Shown piece by piece: positions 1 to 5,487 of a stretch of 5,487 nucleotides of DNA. Where the stretch lies: assembly GCA_030536165.1 (NCBI GenBank), contig JAUNQM010000172.1:1-5487 (forward strand), in the 5' to 3' direction. The first letter of the stretch is position 1. Every line of letters begins with the position of its first letter. A program made the translations under genes and the position numbers. The notes beneath the pieces are model-generated. The model saw nothing but the letters and a program-made list of their open reading frames with translations, was not told the origin of the DNA and did not search any database. The DNA is from Prevotellaceae bacterium (GTDB lineage Bacteria; Bacteroidota; Bacteroidia; Bacteroidales; Bacteroidaceae).

Positions 1-2
1 GG

Positions 3-86
3 GTCGCAGACCTGCAGAACAAGAACATCACTCTCTACTTCGACCCCAAGGGGGGTCGCACTAATAAATCTATAGTTTATGGGTAA
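3..86 (+). CDS. C-terminal end of an unidentified protein (partial, 5' end outside the window)
   Basis: This frame is open from the left edge to a TAA at 84-86 and gives 27 residues that end in ...YFDPKGGRTNKSIVYG. The codons up to about position 60 mostly end in C or G (GAC, CTG, CAG, AAC, AAG, ATC, CTC, TAC, TTC), like the coding sequence elsewhere in the window, and composition turns AT-rich around the stop. The residue pattern (ITLYF, then a charged and glycine-rich turn, then SIVYG) could be a closing beta-hairpin. The piece is too short to name a family. The other two forward frames are also open for about 60 bases, so frame choice rests on codon character and is moderate evidence only. 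The gene would be convergent with the hydrolase at 442-2742. Confidence 0.55.
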   Translation, partial: VADLQNKNITLYFDPKGGRTNKSIVYG

Positions 87-102
87 AATCTCTAATGACC
101 GA

Positions 103-158
103 TTTGGGATAAATGTAATACGCGAATAAAAATTTCCCAAAAATGCAGGACTTTTTTT
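103..158 (+). terminator. Possible weak terminator for the left-edge gene
   Basis: TTTGGGA at 103-109 can pair with TCCCAAA at 135-141 across a 25-base loop, and a run of seven T follows at 152-158. It lies 17 bases after the TAA at 84-86, where a terminator would be expected. The large loop and the 10-base gap between stem and T-run make it a poor match to a classical intrinsic terminator. Confidence 0.25.
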
Positions 159-175
159 GCAAATGTGCTCATTAT

Positions 176-185
176 TGCGCGCGCA
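176..185. repeat. GC-alternating palindrome in AT-rich DNA
   Basis: TGCGCGCGCA is a perfect 10-bp palindrome, and 176-187 is 12 bases of strictly alternating pyrimidine and purine. It sits between ATTAT on the left and a TAATATAATA tract on the right. The structure is visible, but no function can be assigned from sequence. Confidence 0.5.
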
Positions 186-250
186 TAATATAATAAGGTG
201 TATTTCGCACTCAATTGCCGATTTTCAATCATCGATAAAAACAGCCTTCC

Positions 251-356
251 ACACCTAAGGTGTTCAGCGTGTGACACCTGAGGTGTGAAGCAAGCCACTC
301 CTTAGGTGTGACTGGGGGTAACACCTTAGGTGTGAAAAGCACAACACCTTAGGTGT
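251..356. repeat. Array of five 13-bp palindromes with a ~23-bp period
   Basis: Five copies of ACACCTNAGGTGT lie at 251-263, 274-286, 297-309, 321-333 and 344-356, so starts are 23, 23, 24 and 23 bases apart. Each is a 6-bp inverted repeat around one centre base, which is A, G, T, T, T in order. The only arm change is in copy 3 (ACTCCT instead of ACACCT). The spacers are 10, 10, 11 and 10 bases long and differ in sequence, although four of the five copies are followed by G and three by GA. One unpaired half, AGGTGT, lies at 196-201, outside the period. The repeat and spacer lengths are far too short for CRISPR. Candidate roles, all inferred, are an operator array for a dimeric DNA-binding protein, a nucleoid or plasmid-type iteron-like site, or a transcript-processing structure made of 5-bp stems with 3-base loops. 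I do not recognise it as a named element. Confidence 0.9.
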
Positions 357-382
357 GGAGACCAGAGAAATGCATAAAGTCG

Positions 383-404
383 CCTTGTGGCGTGCTACAC
401 AAGG
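383..404 (-). terminator. Stem-loop after the hydrolase stop, possible terminator
   Basis: CCTTGTG at 383-389 and CACAAGG at 398-404 form a perfect 7-bp stem with an 8-base loop, 37 bases past the hydrolase stop on the minus strand. What follows on that strand (CGACTTTATGCATTT) is only loosely T-rich, so termination would be weak or factor-assisted. The palindrome array begins 26 bases further downstream on the same transcript. Confidence 0.4.
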
Positions 405-441
405 GGTTCCATCATGTAAGAGCAAATGTTCACATAGAAAA

Positions 442-2742
442 TCAACGGAATTCGCAGTCGAATTTCACGTCGGCAATATCGCCTTTGACGTATGCCACGA
501 GACGTCCGTTATGGAGTTTGCGTGCCGTTGCTTTCGGCGCACTCATATCGGTGTTGTCGGCATTTTCAAGTCCGAGCAGAAGTGTTTTTCCCTTTGTCGA
601 GCACGAGACAACGTTACGTGCCGAAGTTGCAAGGCGTCCTCTGGCGTCAATAGCCTCGACGAGTATCTGCTTCACTTCCGATTGTGGGTCGATGGTGATG
701 TCCGTAATACGCAGTTTGCATGCCTCGCCTCCACGCTCCAATATGTAACGCGCCACGACATTGCCTGCCTTGTCGCAAGCCTCGGCTTCGAGTCGGTCGT
801 ACGGTTGCGACAGACGCCACATGATTATGCCAGTGCTGTCGTTGCGCAACTGCATCGTTCCCACGACCTTTCCTTCTGCCATGAGTCGTGCCTGATATGC
901 GTTGGTGAAGCATGTTATCATTTGCGTTTCATCACTGTTTCTGCGACGACGGCGTGGGCTGAATTGCGTTATATAGACCGTCGGCTTGTCAGACCAAAAC
1001 GACTTGAACAGCTCGCCTTGCACCTTTGGAAAGCCTGCGAAGTCCAGCAATCCCGTTCCGAGTCCGCGCGAAGGCCACGCTCCCGACTCGCCGAGATAGT
1101 CCATGCCCGTCCATACAAACTGTCCGGAGATGTGCTCATTATCGCGCACCGCCTTCCACGCTTCAAGACTGCCGTGCGTCTCGCTACCGTAGATTATTCG
1201 GTCGGGATAGGTCTTGTGGTCCTCAACATAGCGGTTCTCGGTGTAATTATATCCCACAACATCAACGGCTTGCGGGTATTCAGTCTCATTGCTCATAACG
1301 ACTCCAGCCAGTGCACCAGTGACAGGACGCGAGGTGTCAACATCGCGAATACACTTTGCCAGCCGCTTGGCAATCTTGCCGATACGCTCTGCGTTAGGCG
1401 CATCAGGCTTGTAACCGCCGAACATCGGCTGGTTGATTTTGCTGTTATTTCCGTCGAGGATTGGATGAGAATATGGGTCGTTGGGATAATCAACCTCGTT
1501 GCCGACGCTCCAGAGGAAGATGCACGGATGGTTGCGGTCGCGTCGAACCATGTCGGTCACATCGCGGTCAATCCATTCGTTGAAGAAGTCAAACGAGCCT
1601 TCATAGCCAGGTTCGCCCTTGTTCCAACCCTTCAGCCACTTGCGTTTTGGGAACTCCCATTCGTCGGAACCTTCATCCATGACGAGGAAACCAAGTTCAT
1701 CGCACAGGTCATATAGGTCAGGAGCCTGCGGATTGTGGCTCATGCGGATGGCGTTGGCACCGATGTCCTTGAGCGCGAGCAGGCGACGATGCCACACATC
1801 TTTCGGCACTGCGGAACCAAGTACGCCAGCATCGTGATGCAGACATACGCCCTTCACCTTCATCCACTTGCCGTTGAGTGCGAAGCCTTTATTGGCGTCG
1901 AACTGCAAGGAACGAATACCCACCGCGACGGTTGCCGTGTCGATAATGTTTCCGTCTTTCATCAGTTTAGCGTGTAGCGCGTAAAGATATGGGACATCAA
2001 TATCCCATAGATGCGGATTAGCCAGCTGAATAACGCTGGTATTTTCAGCGCTTACGGCATCGTTTGTTGCCGATGAAACGGACTTTCCATCCTTATCGGT
2101 AAGGGTAAGCGCGAGCGACAAACCTTGAGTTGCACCTTCAATTTCGGTCTTGACATTAAGGTTCCAAGTATCATTATCTCCCTTTACGGCCTCATAGCCT
2201 ATGCCCCATTGCTTGAAATGAGTTTTGTTGCTGGCAATAAGCCAGACATCACGATAGATGCCACTACCTGTGTACCAGCGCGAGTCGGCAGACTTACTGT
2301 GGTCAACCCTTACGCAAAGTTCATTCTCGCCCTTGCGCAGATAAGGCGTAAGGTCGTACATGAAAGAGATGTATCCGTTGGGGCGTTTGCCAAGCAAATG
2401 ACCGTTAAGATAGACTTCGCTACGGTTATAGACACCTTCGAAATAGATGTAATGCTTCGTATGTTTGTCGTTGAGAGTAAATGTCTTGCGGTAATGCCCT
2501 ATGCCCGCAGGCAGATAGCCTGTGCAACTAGCAAGGTCGGGCGAAGGTGTGCCCTCGATCGACCAGTCGTGAGGTAGCGCAACAGGCTTCCAGTTGGTGC
2601 TGTCGAGCGAGAACTCCCATCCGTCGTTGAACAGAGTATGACTACCAAACGAAACGGGCGAATTGGCTACTGCTGGCGTAGCATAAACACAGGCAAGCAT
2701 AAATAATATAATGTATGCGCACTTTTTGATTTTCATAAGCAT
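442..2742 (-). CDS. Exported family 2 glycoside hydrolase, probably beta-galactosidase type
   Basis: A complete 766-residue GH2 enzyme that hydrolyses terminal beta-linked sugars by a retaining mechanism in the periplasm or at the cell surface. Residues 1-26 are a signal peptide: lysines at 4, 6 and 7, a hydrophobic stretch at 9-17, and a likely signal peptidase I cut after AVA (24-26). FMLAC (14-18) also fits a loose lipobox, so a lipoprotein is possible. Domains in order are a jelly-roll sugar-binding domain (~37-170, with LPHDWS, GYLPAGIG and RWYTGSGIYR), an Ig-like sandwich (~178-277), a TIM barrel (~280-590, with MSHNP at 334-338) and C-terminal Ig-like domains (~600-766) resembling those in DUF4982-type GH2 enzymes. 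The expected acid/base is Glu416 in WSVGNEVDYP; the expected nucleophile is Glu521 in YGSETHG. Both catalytic glutamates are present and the length is normal for compact Bacteroidales members. GH2 motifs do not settle substrate: galactoside is most likely, and glucuronide or another beta-glycoside is not excluded. Met3 is an alternative start. No SusC/SusD neighbours are seen. Confidence 0.93.
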   Translation of the reverse strand: MLMKIKKCAYIILFMLACVYATPAVANSPVSFGSHTLFNDGWEFSLDSTNWKPVALPHDWSIEGTPSPDLASCTGYLPAGIGHYRKTFTLNDKHTKHYIYFEGVYNRSEVYLNGHLLGKRPNGYISFMYDLTPYLRKGENELCVRVDHSKSADSRWYTGSGIYRDVWLIASNKTHFKQWGIGYEAVKGDNDTWNLNVKTEIEGATQGLSLALTLTDKDGKSVSSATNDAVSAENTSVIQLANPHLWDIDVPYLYALHAKLMKDGNIIDTATVAVGIRSLQFDANKGFALNGKWMKVKGVCLHHDAGVLGSAVPKDVWHRRLLALKDIGANAIRMSHNPQAPDLYDLCDELGFLVMDEGSDEWEFPKRKWLKGWNKGEPGYEGSFDFFNEWIDRDVTDMVRRDRNHPCIFLWSVGNEVDYPNDPYSHPILDGNNSKINQPMFGGYKPDAPNAERIGKIAKRLAKCIRDVDTSRPVTGALAGVVMSNETEYPQAVDVVGYNYTENRYVEDHKTYPDRIIYGSETHGSLEAWKAVRDNEHISGQFVWTGMDYLGESGAWPSRGLGTGLLDFAGFPKVQGELFKSFWSDKPTVYITQFSPRRRRRNSDETQMITCFTNAYQARLMAEGKVVGTMQLRNDSTGIIMWRLSQPYDRLEAEACDKAGNVVARYILERGGEACKLRITDITIDPQSEVKQILVEAIDARGRLATSARNVVSCSTKGKTLLLGLENADNTDMSAPKATARKLHNGRLVAYVKGDIADVKFDCEFR

Positions 2743-2771
2743 AAAAATATAGTTTAGGAGTTTTGCTGATG

Positions 2772-2805
2772 CAAATATAGCAAAAAAAATGTTCTTGCGT
2801 ACAAA
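2772..2805 (-). promoter_or_regulatory. Putative Bacteroidota promoter for the glycoside hydrolase
   Basis: Read on the minus strand, TATATTTG (2779-2772) matches the Bacteroidota -7 consensus TAnnTTTG. A TTTG (2805-2802) lies 22 bases upstream as a candidate -33 box; that spacing is slightly longer than the usual 19-21. Transcription would start near 2765, giving a leader of about 23 bases that is A/T-rich and has no Shine-Dalgarno sequence, as is common in this phylum. Confidence 0.5.
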
Positions 2806-2820
2806 AAAAACTGCAGATAG

Positions 2821-2851
2821 TTGATTTTTTTCTATTTTTTTATTATCTTTG
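2821..2851 (+). promoter_or_regulatory. Putative Bacteroidota promoter for pyruvate:ferredoxin oxidoreductase
   Basis: TATCTTTG at 2844-2851 matches the -7 consensus TAnnTTTG, with TTG at 2821-2823 as the -33 element and a 20-base T-rich spacer, which is the expected distance. The start would be near 2858, giving a leader of about 66 bases before the ATG at 2924. The bases before the ATG (TTAGTGTCAA) contain no Shine-Dalgarno sequence. The -33 box lies only 15 bases from the candidate -33 of the divergent hydrolase promoter, so the two polymerases could interfere. Confidence 0.65.
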
Positions 2852-2890
2852 CAAATCGAATTGGATAACTAAAAACGAATATAGTATTTA

Positions 2891-2909
2891 TAACTTAAAG
2901 TTACTTAAA
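2891..2909 (+). promoter_or_regulatory. Small dyad and direct repeat in the PFOR leader
   Basis: TAACTT-A-AAGTTA at 2891-2903 is a 6+1+6 odd palindrome, and ACTTAAA occurs at 2893-2899 and again at 2903-2909, exactly one helical turn apart. It falls between the predicted transcription start and the ATG, so it could be an operator or a short leader hairpin. It is all A/T apart from two G/C pairs, so chance is a realistic explanation. Confidence 0.25.
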
Positions 2910-2923
2910 ATAATTAGTGTCAA

Positions 2924-5487
2924 ATGAAAACAAAGAAATTTATCACATGTGATGGTAACGAAGCTGCTGCTCATATAAGTTATATGTTCAGCGAGGTTGC
3001 TGCCATCTACCCAATCACACCTTCTTCTCCTATGGCAGAGCACGTTGACGAGTGGGCTGCACGCGGACGCAAGAACTTGTGGGGACAGACAGTATCCGTT
3101 CAGGAAATGCAGTCAGAGGCAGGTGCTGCCGGTGCTGTTCACGGATCACTTCAGGCTGGTGCACTTACTACCACCTTTACAGCGTCCCAGGGACTTCTTC
3201 TCATGATTCCAAACATGTATAAGATTGCAGGTGAGCTGATACCTTGCGTATTCGACGTTTCAGCCCGCACACTTGCATCTCATGCACTTTGTATATTCGG
3301 TGACCATCAGGACGTGATGGCTTGCCGCCAGACAGGTTTCGCTATGCTTTGCGAAGGCTCAGTACAGGAAGTAATGGACATCACAGCCGTTGCTCACCTT
3401 GCTTCGCTTAAGACATGTGTGCCTTTCGTGAACTTCTTCGACGGTTTCCGCACATCGCACGAATACCAGAAGGTAGAGCGCCTCGACAATGAGGACATTA
3501 TGCCACTCGTTGACGAAGAAGACATCAAGCGTTTCCGCGACCGTGCCCTTTCACCAGAGCGCCCTCAGACTCGTGGTACTGCTGAAAACCCAGAGACTTT
3601 CTTCACTCATCGTGAGGCTTGCAATGGCTATTACGATGATGTGCCAGAGGTTGTAGAAAAGTATCTCGGTGAGATCAGCAAGATTACTGGTCGCGAGTAT
3701 CACCTCTTCTCATACTATGGAGCAGAGGATGCTGAAAACATGATTATCCTCATGGGTTCTGCAACTGAAGCTGCACGCGAGGCTATCGACTACCTTAACG
3801 CTAACGGTAAGAAGGTGGGTATGATTAGCGTTCACCTCTATCGTCCATTCTCAGTTAAGCATCTGATTGCATCAGTTCCTAAGACTGTTAAGCGCATTGC
3901 TGTCCTCGACCGCACAAAGGAACCAGGAGCAGAAGGCGAACCTCTCTACCTCGACGTAAAGAGCGCATTCTATGATGTAGAAAACCGTCCAATGATTGTT
4001 GGCGGACGCTATGGTCTCGGTTCTCACGATACAACTCCAGCACAGATAATCTCTGTATTCAACAACCTCGAACTGCCAGAGCCAAAGAACCACTTCACAG
4101 TAGGTATCGTTGACGACGTGACATTCACTTCACTTCCTATCGTAGAGGAAATGGCACTCGGTGGCGAGGGCATGTTTGAAGCTAAGTTCTATGGACTCGG
4201 TGCCGACGGTACTGTAGGTGCAAACAAGAACTCAGTAAAGATTATCGGTGACAACACCGACAAGCATTGCCAGGCTTACTTCTCTTACGACTCTAAGAAG
4301 TCAGGTGGTTTCACTTGCTCACACCTTCGTTTCGGCGATAATCCTATTCGCTCAACATACCTCGTAAACACTCCTAACTTCGTGGCTTGCCACGTACAGG
4401 CATACCTTAATATGTATGACGTGACTCGTGGTATCCAGCAGAATGGTACTTTCTTGCTGAACACAATCTTTGAAGGCGACGAACTCGTTAAGTTCATCCC
4501 TAACAACGTAAAGCGCGTATTCGCACAGAAGAACATCAAGGTTTATTACATCAACGCAACTAAGATAGCACAGGAAATTGGTCTTGGCAACCGCACAAAC
4601 ACTATCCTCCAGAGCGCATTCTTCCGCATCACAGAGGTTATTCCTGTTGACCTTGCAGTTGAGCAGATGAAGAAGTTCATCGTTAAGTCATACGGAAACA
4701 AGGGTGAAGACGTTGTGAACCTTAACTATGCAGCCGTTGACCGTGGTGGTGAATACAAGGAACTCCCTATCGACCCAGCATGGGCAAACCTCCCTGACGA
4801 GGCAAAGGTTGAAGACGATGCTCCTGCATTCATCAAGGATATCGTCCGCCCAATCAACGCACAGGCAGGTGACCTGCTGAAGGTTTCTGACTTCGTAAAG
4901 AACAATACTGTTGATGGTTCTTGGGAAGTTGGTACTGCTGCTTACGAGAAGCGCGGTGTTGAGGCATTCGTTCCTGTATGGAATTCAGACAACTGTATCC
5001 AGTGTAACAAGTGTGCTTACGTCTGCCCTCACGCAGCTATCCGTCCATTTGTTCTCAACGACGAGGAAATGAAGGGTTACAATGGTCCTTCTATCGAAAT
5101 GAAGGCACCTGCAGCTATGAAGGGTATGCACTTCGTAATCGAAACTTCAGTTTTAGACTGTCTTGGATGTGGTAACTGCGAGGATGTATGTCCAGGCAAC
5201 CCTAAGACAGGCAAGGCTCTCAAGATGGTTCCATTCGCAGGCGACGACGAAGAGGCTGCACGCTGGGAATACCTTGTAAAGAATGTAAAGACAAAGCAAG
5301 ACCTCATCGACATCAAGCAGAGTCCAAAGAACTCACAGTTCGCAACTCCACTGTTTGAATTCTCTGGCGCATGCTCTGGTTGCGGTGAGACTCCATACGT
5401 AAAGCTTATCTCTCAGCTCTTCGGTGACCGTGAGATGGTAGCAAATGCTACAGGTTGTTCTTCAATCTACTCTGCATCTATACCTTC
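2924..5487 (+). CDS. nifJ: Pyruvate:ferredoxin (flavodoxin) oxidoreductase, N-terminal 854 residues (partial)
   Basis: This cytoplasmic enzyme oxidises pyruvate with CoA to acetyl-CoA and CO2, passing electrons to ferredoxin or flavodoxin; it is the main pyruvate exit in fermenting anaerobes. The frame runs unbroken from ATG 2924 past the right edge. It covers roughly 70% of the ~1,180 residues usual for the one-chain form. The N-terminal domain carries YPITPSSP (29-36) with Thr32 and EMQSEAGAAG with Glu65, equivalent to the pyruvate-binding Thr31 and thiamine-contacting Glu64 of the Desulfovibrio africanus enzyme. YGLGADGTVGANK starts at 423. The ferredoxin-like domain has two [4Fe-4S] motifs: Cys691/694/697/701 and Cys746/749/752/756. 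The thiamine-diphosphate domain begins with CSGCGE (Cys817, Cys820) and GCSS (Cys845), three of the four ligands of the proximal cluster. The fourth ligand and the rest of the thiamine site lie outside the window. Lysine is mostly AAG and the codon choice is narrow, as in highly expressed genes. The symbol nifJ (also called por) reflects the family and does not imply a role in nitrogen fixation. Confidence 0.97.
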   Translation, partial: MKTKKFITCDGNEAAAHISYMFSEVAAIYPITPSSPMAEHVDEWAARGRKNLWGQTVSVQEMQSEAGAAGAVHGSLQAGALTTTFTASQGLLLMIPNMYKIAGELIPCVFDVSARTLASHALCIFGDHQDVMACRQTGFAMLCEGSVQEVMDITAVAHLASLKTCVPFVNFFDGFRTSHEYQKVERLDNEDIMPLVDEEDIKRFRDRALSPERPQTRGTAENPETFFTHREACNGYYDDVPEVVEKYLGEISKITGREYHLFSYYGAEDAENMIILMGSATEAAREAIDYLNANGKKVGMISVHLYRPFSVKHLIASVPKTVKRIAVLDRTKEPGAEGEPLYLDVKSAFYDVENRPMIVGGRYGLGSHDTTPAQIISVFNNLELPEPKNHFTVGIVDDVTFTSLPIVEEMALGGEGMFEAKFYGLGADGTVGANKNSVKIIGDNTDKHCQAYFSYDSKKSGGFTCSHLRFGDNPIRSTYLVNTPNFVACHVQAYLNMYDVTRGIQQNGTFLLNTIFEGDELVKFIPNNVKRVFAQKNIKVYYINATKIAQEIGLGNRTNTILQSAFFRITEVIPVDLAVEQMKKFIVKSYGNKGEDVVNLNYAAVDRGGEYKELPIDPAWANLPDEAKVEDDAPAFIKDIVRPINAQAGDLLKVSDFVKNNTVDGSWEVGTAAYEKRGVEAFVPVWNSDNCIQCNKCAYVCPHAAIRPFVLNDEEMKGYNGPSIEMKAPAAMKGMHFVIETSVLDCLGCGNCEDVCPGNPKTGKALKMVPFAGDDEEAARWEYLVKNVKTKQDLIDIKQSPKNSQFATPLFEFSGACSGCGETPYVKLISQLFGDREMVANATGCSSIYSASIP

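Larger units (their letters stand above)
87..441. other. Convergent intergenic region without a convincing gene
   Basis: These 355 bases lie between the stop of the left-edge frame and the stop of the minus-strand hydrolase. The first 160 bases are AT-rich with homopolymer runs (seven T at 152-158). A 68-codon minus-strand frame at 92-298 has no recognisable domain, signal peptide or promoter, and it runs into the palindrome array, so I do not call it a gene. The region holds a possible weak terminator at 103-158, a 10-bp GC palindrome at 176-185, the five-unit palindrome array at 251-356, and a stem-loop at 383-404 near the end of the hydrolase gene. Confidence 0.75.

Noticed and set aside
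1..60. Direct repeat GGGTCGCA at 1-8 and 53-60
   Set aside because: Only 8 bases, two copies, inside or next to a likely coding end. There is no further structure to separate it from chance.
92..298. A 68-codon minus-strand frame in the intergenic region
   Set aside because: It begins inside a palindrome-array unit, has no domain or export signal, and covers homopolymer-rich AT sequence. It looks like a chance open frame.
251..356. CRISPR array
   Set aside because: Repeats of 13 bp and spacers of 10-11 bp are far below CRISPR dimensions, and no cas genes are present in the window.
355..1716. A 453-codon open frame on the plus strand, antisense to the hydrolase
   Set aside because: Its codons are exactly in register with the hydrolase codons on the other strand, so it stays open simply because the hydrolase avoids TTA, CTA and TCA there. 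The translation has no recognisable domain, the GTG start falls inside the last palindrome, and no promoter is visible.
2942..2953. Perfect 12-bp palindrome ATCACATGTGAT at the start of the PFOR gene
   Set aside because: It lies within codons for ITCDG, a stretch I expect to be conserved near the N-terminus of PFOR proteins, so protein constraint is a sufficient explanation. The half-sites are also in the opposite order to a CRP site (TGTGA-N6-TCACA).
4285..4539. Minus-strand frames within the PFOR gene (also 3872-4093 and 5077-5316)
   Set aside because: They are shadows of a strongly supported coding frame with conserved motifs. None shows a domain, a start context or a promoter of its own.

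Overview
The window looks like chromosomal DNA of a Bacteroidales bacterium, most likely from the Prevotella/Segatella or Bacteroides side. Three signs support this. Both upstream regions in the 2743-2923 gap carry a Bacteroidota-type -7 box (TAnnTTTG). Neither large gene has a Shine-Dalgarno sequence. The two proteins, a secreted multidomain family 2 glycoside hydrolase and a one-chain pyruvate:ferredoxin oxidoreductase, are typical of saccharolytic anaerobes of this order. The species assignment is inference.

Layout. Positions 3-86 (+) are probably the last 27 codons of a gene that enters from the left and that I cannot identify. Positions 87-441 hold no convincing gene. They are AT-rich and contain a short GC-alternating palindrome, weak terminator-like inverted repeats, and a very regular array of five 13-bp palindromes (ACACCTNAGGTGT) at 23/23/24/23-bp spacing (251-356). 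Positions 442-2742 (-) encode a complete exported family 2 glycoside hydrolase, probably a beta-galactosidase-type enzyme. Positions 2743-2923 are a divergent promoter region. Positions 2924-5487 (+) hold the first 854 codons of pyruvate:ferredoxin (flavodoxin) oxidoreductase, which runs off the right edge.

How the genes relate. The hydrolase would release sugars outside the cytoplasm. PFOR oxidises the pyruvate made from sugar fermentation to acetyl-CoA, CO2 and reduced ferredoxin. They are transcribed divergently from separate promoters, so the link is general carbon metabolism and not a shared operon. No polysaccharide-utilisation partners (SusC/SusD, hybrid two-component sensor) are visible.

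The one feature not explained by ordinary genes is the palindrome array in the convergent intergenic region. Its arms are conserved, its centre base varies and its spacers are unrelated in sequence but nearly constant in length. That pattern suggests an ordered set of dimeric-protein binding sites or a structured repeat element. I do not recognise it as a named element.
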